Source: Halomonas sp. S3-1-1 (GTDB taxonomy: Bacteria > Pseudomonadota > Gammaproteobacteria > Pseudomonadales > Halomonadaceae). From it: DNA of 64,000 nt. Positions 1 to 8,543 of this stretch are shown in pieces. The notes below the pieces were generated by a model. The model searched no databases, had not been told where the DNA came from, and saw only the letters and a list, made by a program, of their open reading frames with translations. Numbering within the stretch: the stretch's first letter is position 1; each line of letters opens with the position of its first letter. Location: assembly GCF_023757625.1 (NCBI RefSeq), contig NZ_JALGBZ010000002.1, positions 496,001 to 560,000 of the forward strand. The letters are read 5' to 3'. The position numbers and the translations under genes are program-made.

Positions 1-113
1 TTAAGGAGGAACTGACCCGGGATCTTGCGCTCATGGGCGTGACCGATATCAATTACCTTTGCCGCGAGCACCTGATCGACCGGCGCGTCGACTCCTTTAC
101 AGCGCCGGTTTAG
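1..113 (+). CDS. C-terminal fragment of a probable FMN-dependent alpha-hydroxy-acid dehydrogenase
   Basis: Only the last 36 codons of this gene are in the window; it enters from the left and stops at TAG 111-113. The visible tail contains KEELTRDLALMGVTDINYL, which resembles the C-terminal helix of lactate/hydroxy-acid oxidases (E-L-x-x-x-x-A-L-x-G-V). Such enzymes oxidise 2-hydroxy acids with FMN at the membrane, which would fit the hydroxy-diacid dehydrogenase encoded next to it on the other strand. The two stop codons overlap (TAA on the minus strand at 110-112), so the genes converge with no spacer. The assignment rests on a short tail and is tentative. Confidence 0.4.
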   Translation, partial: KEELTRDLALMGVTDINYLCREHLIDRRVDSFTAPV

Positions 114-1183
114 CCCGCGATTTTCTCGGCGATCGCGCGGCCCAATGTCTCGGTCGTGCCTTGCCCGCCGACGTCCCGCGTCAAGACCTGCGGATCCCCC
201 TCTTCGAGCACCGCTTCGATGGCGTCGATCACCGCCTTGCCGGCCTCTTCATGGCCCAGATGTTCGAGCATCATCGCGCCGGACCAGATCTGGCCGATCG
301 GGTTGGCGATGCCTTTACCCGCGATGTCCGGGGCACTGCCGTGGACCGGCTCGAACAGGCTCGGGAAATGGCCTTCCGGGTTGATGTTCGCCGAGGGGGC
401 AACGCCGATGGTGCCGGTGCAGGCCGGGCCCAGGTCCGAGAGGATATCGCCGAACAGGTTGCTGCCCACCACCACGTCGAACCAGTCCGGGTGAAGCACG
501 AAGTTGGCGGTCAGGATGTCGATATGGAACTTGTCCACACTGACGTCCGGGTACGCCTTGGCCATCTCGGCGACGCGCTCGTCCCAGTAGGGCATGGTGA
601 TCGATATACCGTTGGACTTGGTCGCCGAGGTGAGCTTCTGACGCGGGCGGGTTTTGGCGAGATCAAACGCGTACTTCAGCACGCGGTCGACGCCGGTGCG
701 GCTCATCACGGTTTCCTGAATTACGATTTCGCGCTCGGTGCCTTCGAACATCTTGCCGCCGATGCTCGAGTACTCGCCCTCGGTGTTTTCGCGCACCACG
801 TAGAAATCGATGTCGCCGGGCTTACGGCCGGCCAAGGGGCTCTGGATGCCGGGCATCAGCTTGCAGGGTCGCAGGTTGATGTACTGGTCGAACCGGCGGC
901 GAAACTGCAAAAGCGAGCCCCAAAGCGAAATATGGTCCGGCACTTTCTCCGGCCAGCCGACGGCGCCGTAGAAAAGCGCATCGAAGCCCTTGAGCTGCTC
1001 GAACCAGTCGTCCGGCATCATCTGGCCGTGCTCCAAATAGTAGTCGCAGCTGCCGAACTCGAAAGTGGTGAAGTCCAGATCGAGACTGAAGCGCTTCGCT
1101 GCGGCCTCGAGCGCGCGAATACCTTCGGGCATGACTTCGGTGCCGATGCCGTCGCCGGCAATCACTGCAATGGTGTGGGCCAT
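110..1183 (-). CDS. dmlA: Tartrate dehydrogenase / D-malate dehydrogenase (decarboxylating)
   Basis: This 357-residue protein belongs to the isocitrate/isopropylmalate dehydrogenase family. It oxidises D-malate or tartrate with NAD+ and a divalent cation, and decarboxylates the product, in the cytoplasm. The N terminus has the AVIAGDGIGTEV nucleotide-site motif. The substrate loop includes NLRPCKLMPG and FYVVRENTEGEYS, typical of the TtuC/DmlA branch rather than LeuB. The metal-binding stretch is near SNLFGDILSDLG. The start at 1183 was chosen because it gives the normal family length and lies behind a GAGGAG ribosome-binding site; longer upstream readings run into the promoter. A LysR regulator is divergent on the other side of a 104-bp region, the same arrangement as E. 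coli dmlA-dmlR. The exact substrate (tartrate or D-malate) cannot be told from sequence. Confidence 0.88.
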   Translation of the reverse strand: MAHTIAVIAGDGIGTEVMPEGIRALEAAAKRFSLDLDFTTFEFGSCDYYLEHGQMMPDDWFEQLKGFDALFYGAVGWPEKVPDHISLWGSLLQFRRRFDQYINLRPCKLMPGIQSPLAGRKPGDIDFYVVRENTEGEYSSIGGKMFEGTEREIVIQETVMSRTGVDRVLKYAFDLAKTRPRQKLTSATKSNGISITMPYWDERVAEMAKAYPDVSVDKFHIDILTANFVLHPDWFDVVVGSNLFGDILSDLGPACTGTIGVAPSANINPEGHFPSLFEPVHGSAPDIAGKGIANPIGQIWSGAMMLEHLGHEEAGKAVIDAIEAVLEEGDPQVLTRDVGGQGTTETLGRAIAEKIAG

Positions 1184-1215
1184 GAAGAGCTCCTCGGTGT
1201 TGGGATATTTAACCG

Positions 1216-1255
1216 AGTGTAGCGGCTTTGGCGCGGGAATTAATCGGGCTACACT
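1216..1255. promoter_or_regulatory. Divergent promoter region with mirrored TACACT -10 boxes
   Basis: GTGTAGC (1217-1223) and GCTACAC (1248-1254) form a perfect inverted repeat with 24 bp between the arms. Each arm contains TACACT in the outward direction, so the repeat probably reflects two divergent -10 boxes. For the LysR gene, TTGGCG (1228-1233) lies 16 bp before TACACT (1250-1255). A LysR operator could overlap, but no clear T-N11-A box was fixed. Confidence 0.45.
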
Positions 1256-1287
1256 GCAAGCCATTGTTGCTTTTGAGTGGAGAATAC

Positions 1288-2205
1288 GTGGCCGCTTTTG
1301 ATGATCTTGCCTTTTTCCAGCACCTGGCCCGAGCCGGTAGCTTGACCGCGGCGGCGCGCACGCTTGGGCTTTCGCTGTCGGCGGTGAGCAAGCGCCTGAA
1401 ACAGCTCGAAGCCCGCCTGGGCGTGAGCCTGGCCGCACGCACTACCCGGCGGCTGACGCTAACACCAGAAGGCGAGCGCTACCTTGCGCGCGGTTCGCTG
1501 ATTCTCGAGGAGCTTGCCGAGCTCGAAGGCACGCTCAACGAGGCGCAAGGCCAAACGCTGAACGGGGCGCTGCGAATCAATGCCACCTTCGGTTTTGGCC
1601 GCGCCCACGTCGCGCCGCTTTTGTCGGCGTTTTGCCACGCTCACCCCGGCGTGAACGGCTGGCTGGAGTTGACCAACTTTCCCCTGAGCCTGGCCGATCA
1701 CGGCCTGGATATTGGCATTCGCGTCGGCGAGCCGCCGGATTCACGGCTGATCGCAAGACCGATTCTCGAAAGCCGCCGAGTGCTGTGCGCCGCACCGGGT
1801 TACGTCAAGCGCATGCCGGTACTCAACACCCCGCAGGATTTGACCCGCCACGCGTGCCTGGTGGTGCAGGAGAACGACACCGATTTCCCGCTCTGGCGCT
1901 TCGAGCCCAAGTGCAAACGCGGCCCGGCGCAGTCGGTGAAGGTGAGCGGGCGGCTTTCGAGCAACGATGCCGAGGTAATCACCAGGCTTGCGCTGGACGG
2001 CCATGGCGTCATGCTGCGATCCTGGTGGGACGTGCACGCGCATCTAAAGAGCGGGGCGCTGGTCGCACTCTTGCCCGAATGGTTAGGGGTGCGCGCGGAT
2101 TTTTACGCGGTGTACCAGGCCAGGCGTCACGTACCCGCCCGGGTGCGCGCGTTCATCGACTTGCTGGCCTGGGAAATGGCCGGGCGCGTGCCGCCGCTAC
2201 CCTAA
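1288..2205 (+). CDS. dmlR: LysR-family transcriptional regulator, probable regulator of the adjacent dehydrogenase
   Basis: The product is a 305-residue LysR-type regulator. Residues 1-60 form the winged helix-turn-helix (FFQHLARAGSLTAAARTLGL, then SAVSKRLKQLEARLGVSL). The rest is the periplasmic-binding-like effector domain, ending with the DmlR/TtuA-type pattern of PLWRF and a C-terminal ARVRAFIDLL. The GTG start at 1288 was preferred because GAGTGGAGA lies just upstream and the protein then begins directly before the HTH. It is divergent from the tartrate/D-malate dehydrogenase, which it probably activates in response to the substrate. The 3' end is one base from the convergent mtfA stop codon. 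The family call is firm; the target and symbol are inferred from gene order. Confidence 0.82.
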   Translation: MAAFDDLAFFQHLARAGSLTAAARTLGLSLSAVSKRLKQLEARLGVSLAARTTRRLTLTPEGERYLARGSLILEELAELEGTLNEAQGQTLNGALRINATFGFGRAHVAPLLSAFCHAHPGVNGWLELTNFPLSLADHGLDIGIRVGEPPDSRLIARPILESRRVLCAAPGYVKRMPVLNTPQDLTRHACLVVQENDTDFPLWRFEPKCKRGPAQSVKVSGRLSSNDAEVITRLALDGHGVMLRSWWDVHAHLKSGALVALLPEWLGVRADFYAVYQARRHVPARVRAFIDLLAWEMAGRVPPLP

Positions 2206-2206
2206 T

Positions 2207-2986
2207 TCAGGGGCGTTCAGTCCGCCCCAAAGGTGCTTGGTTGAAGTAGTCGCACAGCAGCTCATAAAGCGCTGGATAGGCCTCGACCAGGTGATCCGGC
2301 GCGGTAAAGAAGTACTCGCAGCACACCGCGAAGCACTCGCCGGGGTGGCTGGCGGCGTAGTCGTCGATGGGCGGGGTGAGGCCCTTTTCGAGGCAGGCGT
2401 TGAGATCCTCCCAGACGCTCGAGAACACCGCGTGCCAGCGCTTGGCCGAGAGCGAGCGGGGCAGCGGCGGGAAGCCGTCGATATCCATGGAGTTGCCCAT
2501 GTCGAGCTTGTGGGCGAGCTCGTGGATGAGCACGTTGAAGCCGACGAAGTCGCCGCTTTCGATCAGATCGGCGTAGGCGATGACGACCGGGCCCTGGTAG
2601 GAGGTTTCGCCGACGCGCTCGTCGATGCCTTGATGCACCACGCCGAACTCGTCCATCTCTTCTACCTCGCGGGTGAAGCTTTCCGGCAGGATCACGATCT
2701 CGTGAACGTTGGCGAAAGCCTCGCGGTGTTCCGCATCGCTCCAGCCAAGCGTGAGCAGGCACGCCTGGCCGGCGATTGCCAGCCGGTCGGCATCGTCAAA
2801 CGGCGCGTTTGAAAGCTCGGCGTGACGGGTCAGGCGCTTGGTGCGAAGAAACTGCCAAGCCCGCTCGGCCAGAAGCTCGGCCTCCATCGGCGCAAGCGCA
2901 GCCAGAAGCGGTGTCTGCTGACGGGCCTTACGCCAGCTATCCGCCGGCGGCGAGGCGGGGGTGCGGGTGAACCAGCGTTTGAACAT
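2207..2986 (-). CDS. mtfA: Zinc-dependent peptidase MtfA (M90 family)
   Basis: This 259-residue cytoplasmic protein matches MtfA, the metallopeptidase that in E. coli binds the repressor Mlc and so affects the glucose phosphotransferase system. The zinc site is visible as [11 protein letters not shown] (HExxH plus the downstream NSMDIDGFP region), with the third ligand expected from the C-terminal segment [11 protein letters not shown]. The length equals the family norm (about 260). There is no signal peptide. It is transcribed alone, convergent to the LysR gene with almost no gap. Whether Mlc exists in this organism cannot be seen here, so the regulatory role is only by homology. Confidence 0.9.
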   Translation of the reverse strand: MFKRWFTRTPASPPADSWRKARQQTPLLAALAPMEAELLAERAWQFLRTKRLTRHAELSNAPFDDADRLAIAGQACLLTLGWSDAEHREAFANVHEIVILPESFTREVEEMDEFGVVHQGIDERVGETSYQGPVVIAYADLIESGDFVGFNVLIHELAHKLDMGNSMDIDGFPPLPRSLSAKRWHAVFSSVWEDLNACLEKGLTPPIDDYAASHPGECFAVCCEYFFTAPDHLVEAYPALYELLCDYFNQAPLGRTERP

Positions 2987-3081
2987 GGGGCTCTTTAGTG
3001 GCGTGCAACTTGCGTATTGTGGCGGAATCGATCAGCTTTCACCAATTCGACCCAAGGCCCATCCGGAACAGGAGAACGTTC

Positions 3082-3501
3082 ATGTGGCAACAGCGTGACA
3101 TCACCTTGGCGGCGCACCCGCGCGGCTTTCATCTGATCACCGACGAAATTACCCGCGCGCTCGATGACATGCCACCGGTCGAGGCGGGGCTTTTACACGT
3201 GTTCATTCAGCACACCTCGGCCTCGCTCACCCTCAATGAAAACGCCGACCCTACGGTGCGCGCGGATTTCGAAAGCCACTTCAACCGCGCGGTGCCGGAA
3301 AACGCGCCGTATTACCAGCACGTGTTCGAAGGCAGCGACGACATGCCCGCCCACCTCAAGGCGAGCCTTTTAGGCGCCAGCGTGCAGGTGCCGGTGACGC
3401 GCGGGCGATTGAACCTGGGCACCTGGCAGGGGATCTATCTGTGCGAGCATCGCGACCACGGCGGTCGCCGCCGGCTGGTGCTAACGCTTCAGGGCGAGTG
3501 A
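3082..3501 (+). CDS. yjbQ: YjbQ family protein (secondary thiamine-phosphate synthase-type)
   Basis: The 139-residue product is a full-length UPF0047/YjbQ protein, a small cytoplasmic trimeric enzyme. E. coli YjbQ has weak thiamine-phosphate synthase activity in vivo, though the true substrate of the family is unclear. Conserved signatures are [14 protein letters not shown], the NAPYYQH segment, HLKASLLG and the C-terminal [15 protein letters not shown] with its metal-binding His residues. The ATG at 3082 follows an AGGAGA box (3069-3074) and gives the standard length. Thiamine genes are not nearby, so context adds nothing. Confidence 0.9.
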   Translation: MWQQRDITLAAHPRGFHLITDEITRALDDMPPVEAGLLHVFIQHTSASLTLNENADPTVRADFESHFNRAVPENAPYYQHVFEGSDDMPAHLKASLLGASVQVPVTRGRLNLGTWQGIYLCEHRDHGGRRRLVLTLQGE

Positions 3502-3638
3502 CCGCTGCCTTGAAGCGGTTTGAGCACTGAGACGCCTTGGCTGTGCTACGCTTGGCCGTTTTTGTTTCGATTTTTAAAGACCGCTTTTCAAAGACAGCTT
3601 CATCAACGTCCACCTTCCTGTCGAACATCTCGAGCGCC

Positions 3639-5882
3639 ATGGTCCCACGTTTTCTTCGTCTGTCTCGCAAGCGCTGGCTGCGCCTTGCCTTTACGCTCAA
3701 CCTGGCGCTGGTCGCGGGGCTGGTGATCCACCAGGTGTGGCTCTACGCCGGCGAGCCGGAGTTCGAATCACTTCACACGCTGGAGGTGTCGAAGATCCGC
3801 ACGGCGCTGACCGGGCGCGATCACTACCGTTTCGCGGTGGTGGGCAACATCAATAACTCGGTGAACGTGTTTGGCAAGACGATCGTGCCGAGTCTCAACG
3901 AAAGCGGGCTCGACTTCATGGTCTCGGCGGGCAACGCCGTGGCGAGCGGCCAGCAGGAGAGCTACCGGGCGATTTACGAAAGCCTCTCTAAGCTTACGAT
4001 GCCCTTCGTACTCACCTACGGCGACAACGAAGACAGCGACTTCGGAAGCTACCTGTTCTACGAGTATTTCGGCCCGCACTTCTACGCCTTCGTGGCCGGT
4101 GACAGCCACTTCATTTTCCTCGACGGGACGGGCAAATCCTCGACCTCCTGGCAGCTCGACTGGCTCGAGCGCGAGCTTTCCGCCTCGACCGCCGCGCACC
4201 GCTTCGTTTTCGTTGGGCTGCCGCTTCACAACGTGATCAGCGAAGCGCCGCTTTTCGAGGCCGATAACTACTTGAACGATCCGCGTCTGAGCGAAGGCAT
4301 TCAATCGCTTGCCGAGCGCTACCGGGTGGACGCGTTATTTTCGGCCAACCTGTCGCTCTATTCGCACCAGACGCTGGACGGCGTGGATTACGTCACCACC
4401 GGCGGCGCCGGCGGTATTTTGATGGATATTCAGGGCAGCTTTCACCACTACGTGGTGGTCGAGGTGGGCAAGGACGGCGTCAAGATCACGCCGGTTCGCC
4501 TGAACGTTGACCAGCCCGGCTGGTGGCGGCTGCTGGGCAGTATCGCCTCGACCATCTATGCGTTTTTCTACGTCAGCTATCCGCGCTTTCTGTTGATCGT
4601 GGGGCTGTTGACGCTTCTGGCGATGCGCCTTTACCGGCTGATTTTCGAAGAGCGCGACTACTACCCGAACTTCGATCTCGACCCGACCCCCTATCTTGGC
4701 AAGCCCCTGCGCGTGGCGATGGTGTCGAACAACTACTTTCCGTTCGTTTCCGGTGTGTCGATCTCCGTCGAGCGGCTGCGCAAAAGCCTGGCAGCGCTTG
4801 GCCATCGCGTTACGCTGCTGGTGCCGCGTTACGCCGAGCAGCGCCAGGACGACGACGGCGTGGAGCGCCTGCCCACGCTCATCGCCTTTGGTGAAAAGCG
4901 TGAGTTTCGGCTCACCAACCCGTTCAACCGCCGCTTTCGTCAGCGCCTTCGCGCGTTTCGCCCGGACATTATCCACGTTCACCACCCGTTCTGGCTGGGG
5001 TCGATGGGGCTCTGGATGGGGCGGCGTTTGAACGTGCCGGTGATCTACACCTACCACACTCGGCTCGAACACTACGCTCACTTCGTGCCGCTGCCTGGGG
5101 CGCTGTTTCGCAACCTGATTTCTCACTACCTGATCAAGCGCTTCTCCAACCGCTGCGACGGCGTGATCGTGCCGACCTACTCGGCGGAGGAGTACCTGCG
5201 CATGATCGGCGTGAAAACGCCGACGCTGGTGCAGCCCACAGGGATCGACACCCGCCGCTACGCGAAAGCGAACGACGGTGAGGTCGAGGCGCTCAAAGAG
5301 CGCTGGAAGATCGACGAAAACGAGCGGGTGTTGATCAGCGTCTCGCGGGTGAGCCGTGAGAAGAACATCGGCTTCATGCTCGACGCGCTGGCGCAGCTTC
5401 AAGGCCAGGGCGGCGAGCGGCTAAGGCTTTTGCTGATTGGCGACGGGCCGGACCGGGAGAGCTTGCAGGCGCGCATCGACGAGCTGGCACTGACGGATCG
5501 GGTGACGCTTACGGGGGCCGTTGCGCCGGAGGCGATGGCGAGCTACTACCACCTAGGCGATCTGTTCGTGTTCGCCTCGACCTCGGAAACCCAAGGCATG
5601 GTGATTCTGGAGGCGATGGCGGCGGGGCTGCCGGTGGTGGCGGTGCGCTCCAGCGGTATCGACGACGTGGTGCGCGACGGCTACAACGGCTTCAAGACGC
5701 CGCAAAATCTGCGGGTATGGGGCGAGCGGGTGCTCGAACTTGGTGAGGACGCCGCGCTACGGCGCACCCTTGGCGATCAGGCCAGGACTTTTGCCAGAGA
5801 TTACGACGTCGAGCGCTTTGCCGACGCAATCACCCACTTCTACGCCCAAACCCTGGCCCAGCATCACACGCCGTCGCGCTGA
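3639..5882 (+). CDS. Fusion of a degenerate metallophosphoesterase-like domain and a GT4 glycosyltransferase
   Basis: This 747-residue protein has three parts. Residues about 13-37 form an N-terminal membrane anchor. Residues about 62-290 follow the calcineurin-phosphoesterase layout, but the metal motifs are altered: VVGNINN for GDxH, SAGNAV for GDxxD, YGDNED for GNHD and FSANLSLYS for GHxHxY. A hydrophobic segment near residues 300-335 separates this from a GT-B glycosyltransferase of family 4 (residues about 355-735). That domain has VSNNYFPFVSGVS, HVHHPFW, VQPTGIDT, SVSRVSREKN and the donor-binding ETQGMVILEAMAAG. The enzyme is probably membrane-bound and may glycosylate a lipid or surface glycan, as related GT4 glycolipid synthases do. 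The ATG at 3639 lacks a good ribosome-binding site; earlier non-ATG starts (TTG 3537, GTG 3543) are possible. The 3' end overlaps the convergent gene by 19 bp. Confidence 0.78.
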   Translation: MVPRFLRLSRKRWLRLAFTLNLALVAGLVIHQVWLYAGEPEFESLHTLEVSKIRTALTGRDHYRFAVVGNINNSVNVFGKTIVPSLNESGLDFMVSAGNAVASGQQESYRAIYESLSKLTMPFVLTYGDNEDSDFGSYLFYEYFGPHFYAFVAGDSHFIFLDGTGKSSTSWQLDWLERELSASTAAHRFVFVGLPLHNVISEAPLFEADNYLNDPRLSEGIQSLAERYRVDALFSANLSLYSHQTLDGVDYVTTGGAGGILMDIQGSFHHYVVVEVGKDGVKITPVRLNVDQPGWWRLLGSIASTIYAFFYVSYPRFLLIVGLLTLLAMRLYRLIFEERDYYPNFDLDPTPYLGKPLRVAMVSNNYFPFVSGVSISVERLRKSLAALGHRVTLLVPRYAEQRQDDDGVERLPTLIAFGEKREFRLTNPFNRRFRQRLRAFRPDIIHVHHPFWLGSMGLWMGRRLNVPVIYTYHTRLEHYAHFVPLPGALFRNLISHYLIKRFSNRCDGVIVPTYSAEEYLRMIGVKTPTLVQPTGIDTRRYAKANDGEVEALKERWKIDENERVLISVSRVSREKNIGFMLDALAQLQGQGGERLRLLLIGDGPDRESLQARIDELALTDRVTLTGAVAPEAMASYYHLGDLFVFASTSETQGMVILEAMAAGLPVVAVRSSGIDDVVRDGYNGFKTPQNLRVWGERVLELGEDAALRRTLGDQARTFARDYDVERFADAITHFYAQTLAQHHTPSR

Positions 5883-6601
5883 TCCTCACGCGTTGGTTCG
5901 TCTTGTGCTGCACGCTGAGCCTTGCGCCGCGCCGCCCGCGCATCGGCGTAGCGCTTCAGGGCGTAAAGAAGCACCGCCCCCAGCGCCAGCCCGCCGAGCG
6001 CAAAGGCGACTTCACGCTTGCTGGCGGCGGTCAAAAGCGCGCCGAGCTGGCTGCCCAGCAGAATCACCGCGGCCAGTCCCGGCACGATGCCGATCGTCGA
6101 GCCGATCATGTAGTCGCGAAAGCGCAGGTGAAAGGCGCCGGCCAGCATGTTGGTGAGCGGAAACGGCGCCAGCGGCAGCACGTTGATCACGATCATGGTG
6201 CGAATGCCGCGCTTGGAGAGATAGCCCGACAGCCCCCGCAGGTGGCGCCCGCCGTAGTCCATCAGCGCGTCGCGCCCCAGCCAGTGACCGATCCAGTAGG
6301 AGAGTACCGAAAAGCTCAGCGTGCCGATCGTGGCGTAGAAAAGCCCCCAGGCCGGGCCGAACAAAAGCCCGGTGGCCACCACCAAAAGCGTTAGCGGAAA
6401 CATCACCAGAAGCGTTGCGTTGTACACCACCAGCACCGCGGCGAACATCCAGGGCGCGTCGCGCCACCGGCTGACGTACTCAATGGCATCGTTGAGCCCC
6501 TGGGCGCTCATGTACCCGGAGTGCTGAAGCCAGCGCCAGCCGAAGGCGAGCGTAACAAGCAGGGCGACCAGGCCCAGGCCCTTTAAAAGCGTGCGTGACA
6601 T
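5864..6601 (-). CDS. TVP38/TMEM64 (DedA-like) family membrane protein
   Basis: The product of about 245 residues is an integral membrane protein of the TVP38/TMEM64 family. Members adopt the DedA/VTT fold and have been linked to lipid scrambling or transport. It has an N-terminal membrane helix, then the family core including MFPLTLLVVATGLLFG, GTLSFSVLSYWIGHWLGR and the re-entrant segment NVLPLAPFPLTNMLAGAF. A C-terminal helix is followed by a basic/acidic tail. The ATG at 6601 was chosen, but a TTG at 6625 would add eight residues, and neither has an ideal ribosome-binding site. Its convergent overlap with the membrane glycosyltransferase gene hints at lipid-related neighbours, which is only suggestive. 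Confidence 0.8.
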   Translation of the reverse strand: MSRTLLKGLGLVALLVTLAFGWRWLQHSGYMSAQGLNDAIEYVSRWRDAPWMFAAVLVVYNATLLVMFPLTLLVVATGLLFGPAWGLFYATIGTLSFSVLSYWIGHWLGRDALMDYGGRHLRGLSGYLSKRGIRTMIVINVLPLAPFPLTNMLAGAFHLRFRDYMIGSTIGIVPGLAAVILLGSQLGALLTAASKREVAFALGGLALGAVLLYALKRYADARAARRKAQRAAQDEPTREDQRDGV

Positions 6602-6981
6602 CCTGTTGATCACCGGCCGTTTCAAAGAGCGTCAGCATACGCTAGCCGGCCGGTGGGTTGAAGATGGCGCTCATCAAGTTGCGCTTCAACGATAGCCCAG
6701 TCCTTCCTGTTATCCACGATGAGCATCTGCATGGATCGCTTTTTGTCCGTCTTAAGACGTTCAATGGCGGCTTACGTCTTGTTCGATCACTGGGTAGAGA
6801 AACCGAAGCGCATGATGTCTGTGTCATGCGAGCCTGGGGTTAAGGCCTAATACGATGCTGTGAATAGCCGTCTCACGCTTTAACGATTCAAGCAGTGAGA
6901 CTAAAGAAATAATGAATTTGCTTGCCATTTTCACTTGGCCATGAAGAATGGCCCGGCTTAAACGTTATTAAAGGTGCCTGT
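6602..6981. other. Intergenic region without a supported gene; contains a stem-loop upstream of the symporter
   Basis: This 380-bp gap holds only short open frames (60-61 codons on each strand near 6642-6843) with no recognisable motif. A strong stem-loop lies at 6870-6901: GTCTCAC pairs with GTGAGAC and GCTT with AAGC, with one bulged A. It has no T-run, so it may be an operator or leader element for the symporter rather than a terminator. The base composition is visibly more AT-rich than the flanks. Confidence 0.4.
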
Positions 6982-8433
6982 ATGGATTTCTCTTTTGCGC
7001 CGCTTTGGAACTCGGCGGTTGAGCTCGGCAACGGGCTGTTATGGGACTATGTGCTCATATATTTGCTACTTGGCGCCGGTCTTTATTTTACGTTACGAAC
7101 TGGTGGCATTCAGGCGCGCTACTTTGGCCACATGTTCAAGTTGCTTAAAAACTCACGTCATGCTGACGGTGGTGTTTCCTCTTTCCAGGCACTCTCGACA
7201 AGCCTTGCAGCCCGAGTAGGAACCGGCAATCTGGCAGGTGTTGCGGTCGCGATCTACTACGGTGGCCCGGGTGCTGTCTTCTGGATGTGGATGACGGCCG
7301 TCGTCGGCATGTCCACCAGCTTTATTGAATCTACGCTCGCCCAGGCTTACAAGACCGATCATGGTGATAACACTTTTAGAGGCGGGCCGGCCCGATATAT
7401 CGAGCGAGGTCTTGGCCTTCGCTGGATGGCGGTGCTCTTCTCGGTCTGTCTGATCATCGCCTTTGGTTTGGCCTTCAATAGCGTTCAGTCAAATGCCATT
7501 GCCCAAGCAATGGAGCAGGCCTTCGATGTTCCCACTTGGGTGATGGGCGTTGTGCTAGTGGTAGTGGTCTCACCGATTATTTTTGGTGGTTTAAAATCGA
7601 TTGCCAAGGTGGCCGAGCTCGTTGTCCCGTTGATGGCGCTGTTATACCTGATACTGGCACTAGTGGTAGTTGGTCTCAACATAGCGGATTTTCCTGCTGC
7701 GTTGATGACGATCTTGCAAAGCGCATTTGGCCTGAATCAGGCCGCGGGCGGGGTGGTTGGATATGCGATCTCGCAAACGATCATGAATGGTATTCAGCGG
7801 GGACTGTTCTCCAACGAGGCGGGTATGGGCTCGGCGCCGAACGCCGCGGCTACTGCCAGCACTCGGCCTGATCATCCGGCTGCCCAAGGATTCATTCAAA
7901 TGCTCGGCGTGTTTTTAGATACGTTGGTCATTTGTACCGCGACGGCGGCGATCATCATCATGGCTGGCCCCGAGCTTTTAGCTGGCGATGAAAACAAGGG
8001 TATTCAGCTCACTCAAATGGCGCTTTCAATCCACGTAGGCGATTGGGGCGGCATGTTTGTGGCCGTGAGTATTTTGCTCTTTGCCTTTACCTCGATCATT
8101 GCCAATTATTCCTATGGTGAGTCCAATATCGAATACCTCGCCAAGGGGCGCGCTACCATAGCTGTGTTTGTGTATCGTATCGCCGTGCTTAGCATGATCA
8201 TGATTGGTGCGAGAGCGAGTCTCGAGGCTATCTGGAACTTCGCTAACCTTTCCATGGGCACCATGGCGATCATCAACCTGGTCGCGATTTTGATGCTGTC
8301 GCCCATCGCCTTTGCGCTGTTTCGCGATTACGAAACCCAGCTCAAGGCGGGGGTAGAGCCGGTGTTCAGACCTCGCGACTTCCCGAAACTCGCGCACAAG
8401 GTCGACCCCAACGCCTGGCCGGACCGCGACTAG
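6982..8433 (+). CDS. Sodium:alanine/glycine symporter (AGCS family)
   Basis: This 483-residue inner-membrane protein takes up alanine or glycine with Na+. Family signatures are GGVSSFQALSTSLAARVGTGN (a segment that carries the Na+/substrate-site G-T-G-N), then AVFWMWMTAVVGMSTSFIES and FSNEAGMGSAPNAAA. About ten hydrophobic helices span the protein. The ATG at 6982 sits behind AAAGGTG and gives the usual N terminus before the first helix. Codon use in the first two thirds is more AT-rich than in the neighbours (many GAT, ATT and TTA codons), which could reflect acquisition or lower expression. It appears monocistronic, with a terminator just downstream. The exact substrate is not determined. 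Confidence 0.92.
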   Translation: MDFSFAPLWNSAVELGNGLLWDYVLIYLLLGAGLYFTLRTGGIQARYFGHMFKLLKNSRHADGGVSSFQALSTSLAARVGTGNLAGVAVAIYYGGPGAVFWMWMTAVVGMSTSFIESTLAQAYKTDHGDNTFRGGPARYIERGLGLRWMAVLFSVCLIIAFGLAFNSVQSNAIAQAMEQAFDVPTWVMGVVLVVVVSPIIFGGLKSIAKVAELVVPLMALLYLILALVVVGLNIADFPAALMTILQSAFGLNQAAGGVVGYAISQTIMNGIQRGLFSNEAGMGSAPNAAATASTRPDHPAAQGFIQMLGVFLDTLVICTATAAIIIMAGPELLAGDENKGIQLTQMALSIHVGDWGGMFVAVSILLFAFTSIIANYSYGESNIEYLAKGRATIAVFVYRIAVLSMIMIGARASLEAIWNFANLSMGTMAIINLVAILMLSPIAFALFRDYETQLKAGVEPVFRPRDFPKLAHKVDPNAWPDRD

Positions 8434-8445
8434 CGCGCTAGCGCT

Positions 8446-8482
8446 CGCTGACCCCGCACTGCCGGGATCAGCGCCATCTTTT
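8446..8482 (+). terminator. Rho-independent terminator after the symporter gene
   Basis: CGCTGA (8446-8451) pairs with TCAGCG (8468-8473) and CCC with GGG inside, followed by CCATCTTTT. A second palindrome, TTTTAGCGCTAAAA, begins in the same T-run. Confidence 0.5.
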
Positions 8483-8543
8483 AGCGCTAAAAAGATCGGC
8501 GTTGAACCGGCCGTTCCTTGATGTCTCTCCAAGAGGTTACTTC

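Noticed and set aside
59-1222. Long open frame on the plus strand over the tartrate/D-malate dehydrogenase gene
   Set aside because: It has no recognisable motif and an Arg/Ala/His-rich composition typical of the reverse complement of a GC-rich gene, while the minus strand has clear family motifs.
4335-5402. 355-codon antisense frame within the glycosyltransferase fusion gene
   Set aside because: It is a shadow frame with no motif, opposite conserved GT4 motifs.
6622-6843. Short open frames on both strands in the gap before the symporter (about 36 to 61 codons)
   Set aside because: None has a ribosome-binding site with a recognisable product; a minus-strand frame of 36 codons reads like protein but is too short to support.
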